Source: Symbiodinium natans (Eukaryota > Sar > Dinophyceae > Suessiales > Symbiodiniaceae). From it: DNA of 64,000 bases. The translations under genes and the position numbers were made by a program. The notes beneath the pieces were generated by a model. The model did no database searches. It was not told where the DNA came from and worked only from the letters and a program-made list of their open reading frames with translations. The DNA lies in contig CAJNDS010000341.1 of the NCBI GenBank assembly GCA_905221605.1, positions 96,889-160,888 of the forward strand. Direction: 5' to 3'. Shown in pieces: positions 1 through 11,755 of this stretch (position 1 is its first letter; every line of letters starts with the position of its first letter).

Positions 1-370
1 CATTCAGCCATATGGTCCGATGCGCTTGAGGTATCTTGAGGTTATGCTTCCGGTCTGGTGGCAGAATTTGGCACGACTCCTTGCAGCCACACTCTGAACG
101 GTCTTGACGAGGGCGATGGACAGACGCAGCATCAACCAGATGCGAGGGTGTACTGTCGTGGGGTTGCGCAGCACAGCTTCAACCCAAGCTGATATGTGCA
201 CTGCGAGACTTCGAGCATCCGGCGCCAGAAAGGAAAACAGAGCGTTGCTTGTAGTTGAACCACGCACCTTACACGGCATGCCTGTTACCTGGGTTTTGTC
301 GCCTTCGGCGGTGGATGAGGTGGGTGAGTGGGGAAGGGGGGATAAGAACGTCATTCATATGTGCCCATTA

Positions 371-565
371 CAGTGTTTTTGCCTCTCCTCTACAGCATAA
401 GGATGTGGAACAAGACACGCTATCACAAGCGCCTTTGGCGAACATGCTCGAACCACTGGTATTAACAGTGTTTTTGCTTCTTTGCAGAACGTACTTTTGA
501 CGTTTATGGGGAACAAGACACGTGTCACGAGCGTGCATACCTTTGGCGAACATGACCGGCATTGC
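371..565. repeat. Diverged tandem repeat, about 95-105 bp unit, two copies
   Basis: The segment starting CAGTGTTTTTGC at 371 recurs at 466. Both copies then carry an AACAAGACACG block (near 409 and 512) and a TTTGGCGAACATG block (near 434 and 542). A shorter, weaker third piece with CACAAGGATTTC and CACAAGACA follows near 605-635. Spacing between blocks varies by about 10 bp, so the copies have drifted. I see no coding function. Confidence 0.55.
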
Positions 566-1419
566 GGAAATTTTGCCTCCTTGTACAACATTCTGTAACA
601 TTCTGCACAAGGATTTCTGACTTTTCTGGCACAAGACAATGGAAACTTCGTTGTCTTTTCACCTCCTGATAGTGCCCCGGAAGTCCCTCAAGTAGTATCA
701 AACTCGACACTCCTTCAAATCCACTGTAGATACACAGCAGGCACAGATCTCCCCGCGATTGAATGGCCTGCAATCTCCCGTGATTCATCCCGCTTTCGCA
801 CCCCTGTCTTGCCGAGTCGAAACTCGCAGTCTCCAAGCTTCAGTGTCTTATCTTTCTTCGCCAGTCAAGTTCCATGTTGCCAAGGTCGGCTTTGTCAAAA
901 CGGGTGTTGGAAGACTGGAAGACCTGTAAATCAGGCGCTTGGTCCCGTGCGGTTTCTGGCTGTGTCGGCCGCGCATGCCTTCCTTGTTGTCAGGCTCTGG
1001 CTCGCCTTGGCACCGGCAGGCCGGAATGAATTTCTGGAAATTAGCTTCGAGCTTGTTTGGATTTTGCAGATGACCGTCAAGACCAAGGATTACCCTGGCG
1101 ATCTAGTTCATTTTGCAATTGGTGCAAGGTTTCTGTTTTGCTTAGACATTCACCGTGTATGTGCGCCGAAGATGGCCTTGATGGCTTTTGCATCGATGTG
1201 TGCTTGACTCATGTTTGCGAACAGCTAGATGCTATACTTGCTGCAGCATGAGGATTGTGGATGCAAGACCACTGACGAGCAGCACAATGCAGAACACAGG
1301 TGCTACTGCCATGCCGAGGCAGGTGCTTTCGCAGCAATGGACGACGGCCGGAACCCCGACCAGGCTCTGTGGGTGCAGTACGAGTCCGCGTCCAAGAAGG
1401 CCCTGGGATGGGCACCATG

Positions 1420-1537
1420 AGCTAAACCTAAGCTAAACCTAAGCTAAGCTTAAGTCAAACCTAAGTGAAACCTACGTCAAACCTGAGTCAAACCTGAGTT
1501 CAACTTAAGATAAACATAAGTTAAGCCTTAGCTAGAC
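1420..1537. repeat. Degenerate 11-bp minisatellite, AGCTAAACCTA-like
   Basis: About ten units of roughly 11 bp follow the theme (A)AGCTAAACCTA and drift to AAGTCAAACCT and AAGTTAAGCCT towards the 3' end. The CCTAA core resembles the plant-type telomere heptamer CCCTAAA, but the 11-bp period differs. The array lies just upstream of the acceptor that opens the zinc-finger exon at 1578. Confidence 0.8.
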
Positions 1538-1577
1538 CTGGAGACCCTCTCCGCGGGATGGGCAGCGCCCTGACTAG

Positions 1578-3190
1578 GTGCCCGTGAACGGGTGTTTGGA
1601 TGTTGGTCGCTGGCTCCGAGATGTGAAGGCGGCTTTTGTGCCGGGTCTCGAGAAAGTTTCCGTTGCACGCTTGGAGCTGTACGCTCATCGGGGAAGTGGC
1701 AGCCCTCAAGAGCTTGGTGCCGACAATTTGGAGTTGTTGACCAGTGGCAAGAAGCTCTCAAAGCTAATATCTCTGGGACGAGGTTTACAACAGGATGATG
1801 CATTTCATCTCAGGATAAAGAGGGATTGCAAAGGCAGGAAGACGGAAGCAGACGCTTGGGGTGGAGACACTGACCTCGCATTCGCTGCCGAAGCAGCTGC
1901 ATCTGCGGCACGTTTGCAGACTGATGTCGTTCTTTCGAAAGGGAGTGATGGCCATGCAGGATACTGGTGTGAAGCGTGCAAGGCGCATTGTTGTTCTGCG
2001 ACGGCATGGAAGCAGCATTATGGCAGCAAGCAGCATCAGCGCCTTCGAGGCCGAGGCCCTGTAAAGTGTGTTGGGGGTGAGGCCTGCCCAGAGGATGCGA
2101 ATCCCTGGTCGAGGGGTATGGCAGCGCTGGCACAATTTCCTCTTCGCCGCGGGGGCACGCTGGATGTGTCCACAAAGTTCTTTGATTTGGCGGACTCTCA
2201 GAAGGCGCTTCTGAGACTGCATCTTGACTGCAATCTGAAAGGAAAGGAAAGTCCCATTTGTAAAATGTACATTTTTGCACCGTCACAGGTTCGTGATGCG
2301 ATTGTGCATCTTGGGTAGCTCGCAGTTGTGCCGATGTAAGCAGTCTTGCAGGTGCTGCAGGTTTGCTGCATGCCTCACTCTCCATCCCCCCACGCACCTC
2401 GAACATGTTTTCTAAGGGCATGTAACGAGTCGCAATACAGTTTTTCAGGTATCTTGCTAGCAGCTTCAACGGCGAGAAGGAGCTTCTCAAAGCCTTCGAC
2501 GTTCTGTTGGAGAACTCGGCTGATCATCTGCGAATCAAAGAGTTATTTGAGACGATCGAAATTTGGAAGAAGGTGGTTTCGCACCTGCAGCGCTGCAACG
2601 CCATGCGGAAAGCGCGCGGTGTGGCGGCTATCGCTCGGATCTACGACGTAGGAAGCGGGCATGGGCTGCTGGCTGTCCTCTTGGCATACCGTTTCCCGAG
2701 CACAGAAGTTGTCGCTGTAGACCTGGAGAAGCGAGCAGGCTTCGAGCGCTACGTAGACGCCGTGAACAGCTTTGGCTCCTGTGTAGGTAGCAACACGACT
2801 TGCCTCTCCAACCTCTCATTTGTGATCAGCAGTTTTGAGGATTTTGAAGGTTTGAGACAAAACGCCTCTACAACCAGTGGTCTCAGCACCTCTACCGGTG
2901 GTCTTGCTTATGTTTGTGTACACGGCTGCAACGAGTTGAACTTTGCAGTGCTCCGACGCGCCACAGAGAAACTCGCTGCTTGGCTTGTTGTGCCATGCTG
3001 CATACGGGATGGCCTTACAGACATCTCCGTGCGATGCGGTGGCAAAGATGGTGGAGAGGTAGGAGACGATTCCCGACACGCAATCATGTGCGGCATCGCA
3101 GCTGCGCAGCACAAGGCAGTTGCAATAGTGGCTGTCGACCGTCGCATCACCAATCGCCACCTGATCATTGAAGGGGATGCATCAGCATAA
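1578..3190 (+). CDS. Zinc-finger plus SAM-dependent methyltransferase protein (two exons seen)
   Basis: Two open segments can be joined. Exon A runs from an AG|G acceptor at 1577/1578 (TAG stop immediately upstream) to about 2290. It contains a U1/matrin-type C2H2 finger, CEAC followed by the spacer and HYGSKQH, at about 1968-2040. Exon B starts after CAG at 2448 and ends at the stop at 3188-3190. It carries a Rossmann SAM-binding motif I, YDVGSGHGLLAVLLAY, followed by VVAVDLE (acidic end of beta-2), then WLVVPCCIRDG and a late DRRITNRHLIIEG segment. This order, especially the VPCC block, fits the Pfam Methyltransf_32 class. The target (RNA or protein) cannot be told from sequence, but a finger of this kind often binds RNA. 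The 5' splice site of exon A and any earlier exon are not fixed. Strand and family class are solid; the exact protein is not. Confidence 0.7.
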
Positions 3191-4284
3191 AGGCATGCAG
3201 TGCCTCGCAACATCGACGACAACCAGAGCCTTCCGGCAAAAGGCTACCCGCTGCTTACCGGCGAAGTGCTACCTGCTGCCCAACTCTCTTGATCGGCAAG
3301 AAGTGGAGGTGAAGCTTCCTGGCGCACGTGCTGCACACATACTGGATGGCATTGGCATGCCGAAACTGCTCGCAGTTAAAATCCAGTTCGGTCGACCTTG
3401 ACATGCTAGCTGGACCGTTGTGAACGCTTTGCACGCCCTTGAAGTGCTGCACCTGCAGGCTGGCCACGGCTGGCCCTTTGAGATGCACGCCGCTTGGAGA
3501 ATGCGGAGGCATTTTCGGGTGGATGTAATGTGGTCCCATGTCATGTGTTTCATGTTGGGCTACACTTCGACGCCGGGCAGTGTGACCTGGAGCATGGATT
3601 CGACAGTACCCGGCAGAGAAGGCACCTTACCTTGCTTCATTGAGCAGCAGGAGGAAATCGGTTCAAGAAGGTTCGGGGCGGGGTGTAGCATGTTGCATGT
3701 GGCACGGAGTTCCTTTTTACACTACACTCAGCGGCTGTTTTACTTGTGCTGTTTCCCAGCCAATGGTGCTCATTGCGCTCAGGGACCTTTTCGTGCAGAC
3801 ACTTTTCCATCTTGGCAGTTTATTAGCGCTTTCAAATCTTGCTCTGAAGCTTCTGCAAGGCCGTGGTCCCGGATGTGCTCCGTGCTTGGCATCGTGACCG
3901 GGGAAGGCCCAGGGCCCTCGGGCCTCTGGAAGTCTCCTTTCAATTTTCTTTCGTGGAATGTCAGGACCACCACTTTGGCTGCTTCAGCTCGGCTATGCCA
4001 TCTACGCACCTTCTGCATTCTGATGCTGCGGGGGTCTGAGTAATTCCCAATTCCCACGTGGTACCGGTAGGTGGTGCATGTGCTGTTCCTTTTGCTTGAC
4101 ATGCCCTGCTCGTGTGACAACATGGCTTGCTTTGCGCTCGCGACAACTGCGCAGCTACCAGCCATAGCAATTCTCCACCTACCCAGCACGACAAACTTTA
4201 TTTTGCCAGATCTAGCTGTGGGGGTCTGTGTCATATTCCTGAGGCGGGTGGGCCGGGTGGGCGGATCATCCAGGGACAGGCTTT
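3191..4284. other. No supported gene
   Basis: Short open frames such as 3168-3401 and 3420-4043 lack recognisable domains and may be intergenic. I see no repeat array or RNA gene here. Confidence 0.35.
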
Positions 4285-4782
4285 TTGTTGGAGGTTTTTC
4301 GGGCTCCGGCAACGGGTATTACAAGTGCCCTTCATGAGGCATGGAGGTGCCCGAGCTGGTGTTGGTTTGCCGCACCACAATACTTCCACCAAAGCCCAGG
4401 GGGCGCCAGCAATGGAAAGGGCGGGACGGTTGTCAAGTGTGCGCACAATGCCGACTGCTCCCAAAGATGTGCACAGCGCGAAGGCGATCCCAATCCAGAC
4501 AATGTTCGGTGCCCCGCTTGCGGACACACGTGGATGACATTCTTTGATGATGATTTCTTCAACTGTGTGCAGTGTGGACGGATCCGCTTCGAATGCGTGC
4601 ACTGCAGACGATCGGATGCAAACAGAAGCTATTGCAGGTATTGCCTGTCAGGATGTTATGACAAGACAATACCTGTCACAGTCCTCGTGCAGCGGGATTT
4701 GCGATGTCTCCGATGTAAGTGCATGACGCTCGCTGGTGTGGACATCTTGGCGACAAGCCTGGCAGAGGACAGTAACACATGA
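4285..4782 (+). CDS. Cys-rich zinc-cluster protein, hypothetical
   Basis: The open frame has five Cys pairs in its second half: CPACGHTW, CVQCGR, CVHCRR, CRYCLSGC and CLRCKC, spaced 12-25 residues apart. Such a series usually forms two or more zinc ribbons or knuckles. Between the first two pairs is an acidic-aromatic stretch, FFDDDFF. The N-terminal 60 residues look non-coding or poorly conserved, so the real exon may begin near 4430. The stop at 4780-4782 overlaps the ATG of the next frame. I do not recognise a named family. The pattern differs from the zinc ribbons at 62.3-62.9 kb, so it is not obviously a fragment of that element. Zinc binding is inferred from Cys spacing only. Confidence 0.5.
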   Translation: MLEVFRAPATGITSALHEAWRCPSWCWFAAPQYFHQSPGGASNGKGGTVVKCAHNADCSQRCAQREGDPNPDNVRCPACGHTWMTFFDDDFFNCVQCGRIRFECVHCRRSDANRSYCRYCLSGCYDKTIPVTVLVQRDLRCLRCKCMTLAGVDILATSLAEDSNT

Positions 4783-5096
4783 ATCCGAATGAGTCACCTT
4801 TGACAGCAGTGCCCCTCAAGTCTCGAAGTCTCAAACATCTGACAGAGGACGCCACCGTCGGCCTTCTGCGACCTGAAGTGATTGAAGCCGCCATGGCCGC
4901 CGCAGGATGCAAGCGCGGCGAAGACGGCGGCTTTTACCCAGAGATCCAACTTCGTGAGTGGGAGAGATGGCACGGCACGCACAGCATTGTCAGGCCCAGG
5001 CATGCTGCGAGGGAACCATCAGTTCAGGTGATTTTAGTAGGCGCCGATGGAGCAGTCCTGCTTGATGCTGCCTTGCTCGTCACCCTCGCCGGCTGA
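4779..5096 (+). CDS. Hypothetical ORF overlapping the zinc-cluster ORF by 4 bases
   Basis: This 105-residue frame starts at an ATG inside ATGA, the stop of the preceding ORF. The sequence has ordinary amino-acid composition and ends with a hydrophobic VILVGADGAVLLDAALLV segment. I do not recognise it. It could be a separate exon, the downstream part of the same gene reached by splicing or frameshift, or a chance frame. Confidence 0.3.
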   Translation: MNPNESPLTAVPLKSRSLKHLTEDATVGLLRPEVIEAAMAAAGCKRGEDGGFYPEIQLREWERWHGTHSIVRPRHAAREPSVQVILVGADGAVLLDAALLVTLAG

Positions 5097-7196
5097 GGTG
5101 TCGGCTTGGGCCAAAACAAGCGATTTCAAAGCAAGTAGACTGCTCTGCCCATGTCCCCATGCCGGATGTACAGATCTCCTAAAATTCTGACTGAAGCCTG
5201 GCCTTGCCGATGTTGTGGCATGTGTTTTTTCGTGTTAAATTAGTTCAAGCCCGTGGTTGTTGCAGACTGGACACAGCATGATACAGTAGGTTGCAGTAGC
5301 TTTTAGCGGCTAGTGCATGCCAGAGACTAAACAAAGATGTGGCGGTGTGTGTTTGTGTGATGTAAGCCTGTGTTAGCCTGTGCGGCTGTTGGCAATAAGA
5401 AGAAAGCCAGGCACTTAGCTGTGGGCTATGAGGTCGGAGTTCAGTTTTGTCCGGTATTTTGATGATCGACATGTGCCAGAGCGGGAAATAGCGAGAAACT
5501 TGCAGGTGCGAGCCTTGTGGATGCACAATGCTAGGCAAACCTGCAATTTTCATTCGGTACGCGGTTGAGTTATGTGTCATGCGCCCAAGATGCTCGAGTT
5601 CGCAAAGCATGGTCCGCAGAATGGTAGCTCTAGCTTAGTTTGAATTTGTTGTGAACGAAGATGAGAAGCCTGCACATGTCAGGCCACTCGGTGTGGCAAA
5701 TATCTCAGAAAGGTGCCAGCATGTGGAGATGCTGTCCATCCATCTCCAGGGATGCAGACGTAGGTGTCGATGCTGGATCTGGCGGTGCATTCAGCGATGG
5801 ATGCAGTTGCATGAAAAACATCCCAAGCTATGGGTATTATGGAGCGCTCTCCTCGCTTTCATTGGTGTCCTGGTGGATCCAATGATCACGAGGTCCTGAT
5901 GTGCAACACGTGTATGCGAAGAATGGGGGGGGGGTTCGGTTTTGAGGCTAGGAGGCTTATGAGGTGGCCCATGAGGTGGCTACGGTCACCTGGTGCTCTT
6001 CAAGAGCCATGGACATTGTGGGTCCCAACGCAGATCACTGCTGTCTTGATGTATTCCAAAGCCCGATACGAACGAGTTCAATGACCTGATGGATGCCGTT
6101 GCTGGTGTTTGCCCTCAGCCTTTGTCTAGAGGAAGTGTATGACGACTGGCCTGATCGGACTACCCCAGGACTGCGATCCTACAAACACAACCCATTCTCT
6201 CTGATGCTCAGCACAACAGAAGTGTGCGGATATTCATGCTTGGGGGTGATGATGTTCAAGAGGTTGGCTTCATGGTGAGCCTCATCTCCTCGCTCCTATC
6301 AAGGATCTTGTCGAACGCTCTGTGTTCCTCCTGCCAAATATCCTTGCTTAACGGAGTCACAGCCGTTCTCTTTTTAGTGGCTCACCCTGCTGCCCTGAAA
6401 AATCCTGAAATGCAAAGCTTACTTGAATGCTCGGCCTGGCTACTCTTCTCGAAAAGTCATGTCATGTTCCCGGAAGCTTTATGTTTGTGCGTGGCGCGCC
6501 TTCTGTGCCAGGCAAAATGGTCGGCTTGCCTCACACATACTCACACGGATCACAAGCTTAAGCGACTCAACGCCCCAAACGTCTTTGTGAGGTTTTGGAT
6601 CTAAGCTTTCGTGTCTTGCCGCAGGTTCAAGTCAGGAGGCAAAGTGTTTCTCCGGCGTGTGGCTCTGAGATGATGACACCACTGCAAGCCGAGCCCGAAA
6701 CATTATGTAATGCCGAAGGCATGGACTGGACCGATGCTGATTCGTGCGCTCAATTGCTGGAGGCCAATCGGGTTTCAAGGATGACTGCAGCTGCTTGCAG
6801 TTGGTCGCAGCTTGTTCAGTTGCCCTGCGTCATCTTCTCTGCGTTTCTGCAGCTCTCGTGGCTCAACGGATGGCCCTCAGACCTCACACAGCCAACGCCG
6901 TTTAGCTTCAAGCTCCTGTTCCGCCATGAGCTTTGTGGGGTTGGACGAGAATGGGGCCACCTCCATCCGGGCAGACCCTCGGCGAAGCAACATATGTTGT
7001 CTTCCCTTTCAAATTAGAGATTCACTCACTCCAGCATATCACGAGCTAGAGCACCGACCTCGCTCGCACACTATGTGAGGCGATGAAGCTTCGGATCCCG
7101 CGGATCAACGAGGTGTCACATTTCCGGGAGGCACTTCTGTTCGAGAAAGCTCTGCGCCAACAACCTTCCCTGAGTTTTGAAATTTGGTCCCCACAG
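5097..7196. other. Gene-poor stretch; no supported gene
   Basis: The longest frames (5245-5610 minus, 6595-7017 plus) are not recognisable. The plus segment 6595-7075 lies directly upstream of the HIT-like/BTB gene and could hold its 5' exons, but nothing aligns to the two modules. An eight-G run sits near 5925. No RNA genes or long repeats seen. Confidence 0.35.
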
Positions 7197-10100
7197 ATGC
7201 CTCTGGTCTTCGAAGTCCCGCTCCCCGGAACTCCAGGCCCGGAGGCTTCTGCAGGAGCTCGGAGGCTGCGAGGCGCTCCGCGAGGAGCTCGTGAATGCAG
7301 GCTTCGTGGATGGTGACTCAGGAGCTGAATCCACCTGTGCCAAACTGCCAAACCCGGGCAGAAGTTACAGTACTCAGTTGTCGAGTAGTAGTCGCTCCCA
7401 CGACTTGCAGTTCATTCGTTCATATGGCATCTCTCTCTCTCTCTCTTCTATTTTCTCTCTTTCTCCATCGAGACAGGGTTCTCTAATCATCGAAAGAATG
7501 CAACATGTACTGTAATATCTGTCTATATAAATACGTGTGTATACACATGCTCACATGGCGTACGTTGAAGGGAGCCTGCCTTTCTTGTTGCATGCTAGGA
7601 GAGCTGACCAGCGGGCAGAGCCCCTTCAACGTCTTCGTCCGTGTTGCAAAAGGGCTCGGGACCTTACTCTCTAAACTCTGGCATTGCTTGGTAGAGAGCC
7701 TCTGCAGCATCCACAGAGGCTGCTGAAGCAAGCAAATATGGAACCAGAACAGGAGGCCCTGGGAAGGTTTCAGTCGCGACTCGGACGCAACCACTGCGCA
7801 CAAATGCCTCGCATTCTGACATGGGACATGAAGTAGGAGGGAGTCCAACGAATGCCAGGAAGTTCACTATTTGCTGCAATCGGGCTGAGAATGACTTGCA
7901 CTGGGAGTCTCGGCGGCGATGGCGGTTTTGAAACCGTGAGACCAACTTGACTTTGGCATGTCGGGTACGGTAGCGGTTGTTGTTCCTTTCCGTGCAGGAT
8001 TCTGACGACCCCCAGTGGGTCAAACGGGCTTCGATGTCCAGGCGACACAGATTTCTCACAACAAAGGACGAGACTTTGACGAGGGACTCGCGCGTAGCGG
8101 CGTAGAGAAGTGAAGCATCCTCTTCATTTGAGACAGCACAGGACTTGCACTGGCAGTGGTGCATGCCTTAGTGATGATAAAGCAAGAAGCGTAGGAGGTG
8201 GTGAAGAATTTGCCCTTTGTAAGATGTCAATGGGCAGTGTAATCGCGAAATGAGGTTCAACCCTCTCGTGTTCGGAATGGTGTCCGAAATTGGTGAAGGC
8301 TGTGACGTTCGCCAAGCACTTGAGGAATTGGAAGAGATGAAGTCTGCCGCGCTTACCTATGCTAAGAATAGCCCGGGCTGGCCCAAAGATCCGACAGACA
8401 TTGGTCTGTATGTGAACATCTTCGGCCACAATAATGTCAATTCGCTTTTCATCCACATTCTTGACCTGACTGTCACTGGACCAAGCTTTGCTGTTTCTTG
8501 GCTTTCAGAGGGGAGTGCATATGGTTTCCCGTTCGAACCTTACCATCTTATTGTCGGAGCATGCCTCCTAGAATGCCCGCAGGCCTTGGTGGAGCTTGCG
8601 GTGCCGTTTCATGCATGACATGTTGCACATGCCTGCCGTAGTATGGGATTCATTCCGAAGCTTCGAGCCAGCCAAGCGGTCATCTGGGCCAAACATGGCA
8701 TTGCCATAAGCTTGCATCGAGGCGCTGTAGCAACCTGACAGGAGGGACAAGTCACAGTTCAAGATGGTAACAGCTAAGGCGCAGACCTACAAAAATTGTC
8801 TCTTGCATCGAAGCAACTGCTCTTTGCGGTCTTTGCAGGCTTTTTGCAGGCATATGTCTAGCAAGAGTCAAGACTCCATTAGCCAGCCAGCGAAGGTCCC
8901 TTGGATGCTGTGCTCAAAGTTCTTCAAGAGGAAGCCCAGGACACCAAGATGCCACGAATCATAAGCACCGCGGGTGAACGCAAAGCCCGTTCCAGCCTCT
9001 TCGAACTAAGCGGCGGATTTCGGGGAACTGGTGGCGCTACAAGCTTGAAGGAAGAGCTGGTGGAACGTGTCCCAGTGCTCTGCGATGCTGGCAGCTTCCG
9101 TGAAGTTCGGCGTATCTTTCGCGAGGACTATGGGGGCTGCAAGGCTCTAAAGCCTGAGCTCGCAAATGCCGGCTTTATCGATGTCTCTACAGGCTTACTG
9201 ACTACTGGAACGAAGCCTTTCAACCTCTTTGCGCGCATAGCCGCCGGGGAAATGGAGCAGCCAGGTGAGGAACTGAGTCGCTTGATGCGTGCATTATAGG
9301 AATGCCAGAGCCGAGGATGCCAGATCATGGCATAAGTGCGGCATATGTATGCATAAGGCAGAAGTATGCATAAGGCAGAAGTCTTGTGATTTGAAAATCT
9401 GTGATGTGGCACAGGCATGATGGAGGAGCAAGTTGCGCTGCAAGGCTTCTCGAGTTCCGTCTGTGTCTGCCGCAACAAGCCAGAGAATGATGCACACTGG
9501 GATTCAGATGCAGAAGAGTGGATTGGCAAGGCTTCCATGTCGGCGAGACATCGGTTCCTTACTACAAAAGACTTGAGATGGACATATTTCAATGCCCTAA
9601 CTTTGGGTATGAACGATGCAGGAGATGCAGATGTCGCGAGCTTGAGTGCAGCAATTCAGCTGGTTGAAGACTTGAAGGCCGCCGCCATGGCGTATGTGAC
9701 AGATATGCAGGGATGGTCTGACAAGGTTGGGCTTTACTTCCACGTCTTTGGCCACAACTCGGTGAACTCACTCCATTTGCATGTCGTAGACATGAGCTCC
9801 GTTGGGCCAACCTTTCACAAGCTGAGCTACAAAAACTGCTCTCTCAACGCTGTCCTCAAGGTGCTGCGAGAAGAACTTGCTGCTGCCAAGGCAGCGGAGT
9901 CCTCGCAGCATCCCAAAGACTTGCTGGCAAAGGCGGCGACCATCGAGGAGCCAGATGTCATCCAAGAGCTCAACGTTGGCGGCGCCGTGGTCGCTGTCTC
10001 CCTGGCAACTCTTCGCCGAGCTCCACCAAACTCTTTTCTCAGCGTGATGGTCGAGAACCTGGACAGTCCCACGCTCGTTCGTGATGCCTGGTTCGCAAGA

Positions 10101-10343
10101 GCATGTCTCACAGCTATGTGTTGCGAATTGGAACATCATTTTTGATCTGGGATCATGAAAAGAAGGGACAACCAGTGACAAAGTGACAACCACTAGGGGC
10201 TTGAAGCGTGTGTTAAGGACAGCCGGGGCCGCATCTTCCTGGACTTCCCACCAGCTCCTTTCAATCAAATTCTCAACCACCTGCGCATGCAGCACTTGCA
10301 GCCGGACTCCGCTCAAGTCCTACAGCACCTTCTCTCCAAATAG
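7197..10343 (+). CDS. Two-module HIT-like protein with C-terminal BTB/T1 domain (multi-exon)
   Basis: Aligning the two halves of this region recovers one reading frame through many exons. Module A: 7197-7312 (GGCEALREELVNAGFVD), 7599 to about 7657 (SPFNVFVRVAKG), about 7855-7904 (ENDLHW), 7998 to about 8076 (ASMSRRHRFLTTKD), 8252 to about 8495 (GLYVNIFGHNNVNSLFIH), about 8785 (TYKNC) and 8898 onward (LDAVLKVLQEE). Module B continues in the same frame to 9264, then 9415-10076 and 10197-10343. It repeats every block: GGCKALKPELANAGFID, ENDAHWDSD, ASMSARHRFLTTKD, GLYFHVFGHNSVNSLHLH, YKNC and LNAVLKVLREE. The FGHNSVNSLHLH block resembles the histidine-triad region of HIT/DcpS-type proteins. The tail, LNVGGAVVAVSLATLRR joined to GRIFLDFPPAPFNQILNHLR, is a BTB/T1 (KCTD-like) fold. 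Introns 7313-7598, 9265-9414 and 10077-10196 are GT-AG and keep phase; 7905-7997 looks like GA-AG. The start codon is not located. Confidence 0.75.
7431..7466. repeat. CT microsatellite inside an intron
   Basis: A (CT)n-rich run lies inside the 286-base GT-AG intron 7313-7598 of the HIT-like/BTB gene. Confidence 0.8.
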
Positions 10344-10728
10344 CTGCTACGACGTGCTACGACGTGCGACGATTTGCTAGGGATGGCCTGACTGGTCGCA
10401 CATTGCATCTAAGGAGTGCAGACGAGGACTGCATCGCTGCTCTGCATTCTGCGCTGTGTCTCTGTGCATGCCGCATGCTCTCTCAACTGTCCCGCTCTGT
10501 CCCCCAGAAGGACACGCGACTGCTGGGCAAGTCGCTGGGTTTTGCAGTGCAGCAGCCTTCATCGAACTACTTCTTGCTTGGTTCGGTCCCTAGTTGTGCA
10601 GATACAGGTTCATCATGGGTTCGAGCAGACCCCTCCTGTGTTGCATGCTTCTGCAGTATATGGGCCAATCGAGCACCAAACAAACTTGTAGCGCGCCGCA
10701 CCAGTGACGTCTTGCATGCCCTCAGTGG
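10344..10728. other. No firm gene; one exon-like segment
   Basis: A possible exon follows a CAG near 10599, reading IQVHHGFEQTPPVLHASAV before a stop near 10688. Nothing else is supported. Confidence 0.3.
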
Positions 10729-11139
10729 ATGCCGACACGGCCTGGCAAGATCCTGCAAGGGAATCGAAAGGCTCTCAGAGCAAGAAGGAGACATGGGACA
10801 AGCATTGATCGAGCCAGGGAGCGGCTTCGCCCAGGAACTGAAGTTGACTATACTCCGTGGATGTGTGTGGAGCAAATTGGAGCAACGATTCCACGTTCTG
10901 ACGATGTGCTTTTGCCATCTTTGGCCCACAATGGATTCTGGAGAGATCCAGCCGTCAAGGGTTTCCGCGACGAGACCCATGGACATGATGACCGAAGACC
11001 TGTGTCCTCGAAAGTCTTCTATGCAGATCTTCCAGAAGGCATGAACCTGGATGAGAAGGTGGAGGACGGCACGCAAGATCAGGACGCCGTGATGGAAATG
11101 GTGCCCACGCACGCTGATGATGCTTACGAACTTATTTGA
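10729..11139 (+). CDS. Hypothetical protein, acidic C-terminus
   Basis: This frame of up to 136 residues looks coding from about 10800 on: VDYTPWMCVEQIGATIP, NGFWRDPAVKGFRDE, then an acidic tail containing LDEKVEDGTQDQDAVME. It ends at a TGA at 11137-11139. The first part is basic and may be intron or untranslated. It lies 0.4 kb downstream of the BTB stop on the same strand. I do not recognise a family. It could be the last exon of a separate gene or a chance frame. Confidence 0.3.
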   Translation: MPTRPGKILQGNRKALRARRRHGTSIDRARERLRPGTEVDYTPWMCVEQIGATIPRSDDVLLPSLAHNGFWRDPAVKGFRDETHGHDDRRPVSSKVFYADLPEGMNLDEKVEDGTQDQDAVMEMVPTHADDAYELI

Positions 11140-11755
11140 GTGTACAGTTGCTCCGGTGCTCAGCCATCAAGTGGCCATCGGATCTTTCAGCCTGTTTGGG
11201 GCTCAGGGTCGAGTTTAGTTCGTAGAACCGTGGAACGTGCTCAAAGAAGAAGTGCTTCCGAGCTGTCATTGGAAAAGGATTTCAAAAACACACTTAGAAA
11301 CATGACATTCTTCCGCTGAGATTCGCTGCAAAGGTGCTGCCGTGGCGGTTGCAGCTCTTTGCCTCGTCCTCTCGAAGAGGACATGACGGCTCTCCGTACA
11401 CCGCTTCGTCGACTCCGCCTTCAACTCCGACTGCAACTCCCTCGGAACCATCCAAAAAAGGTTCTGCAGTGCAAAAAGAAGAGCAGAAAGTTCCGCAGAA
11501 CAGTCGATTGGGCACTGCAGAGCACTTTGCCTCGAGCCGCATTTGCTCCATGAAAGCTCTGGTCTCCATGGTGGCCTTGGTCTCCCAGCTCCTTGATCCC
11601 CTGGTGCTCGGATTGCTCGAAGCCGAGACGCATGGTGACAAAAGAAGCAAAAAGGGTGAGCAAGAAGGCATGCAAGGGTTGCCTTTTGCCGTGAGCATAT
11701 CTTTTCACAGCATGTCGTAGCATTTCATCGCCTTTCAGCCCGTATCCCGTGTCAT

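Larger units (their letters stand above)
1..1577. other. No supported gene; repeats only
   Basis: Open frames here (for example 4-354 on the minus strand and 809-1207 on the plus strand) show no recognisable domain, no paralogue in the window and no convincing splice context. Apart from the two repeats listed separately I see nothing definite. Part of this stretch may be upstream exons or introns of the methyltransferase gene beginning at 1578. Confidence 0.4.
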
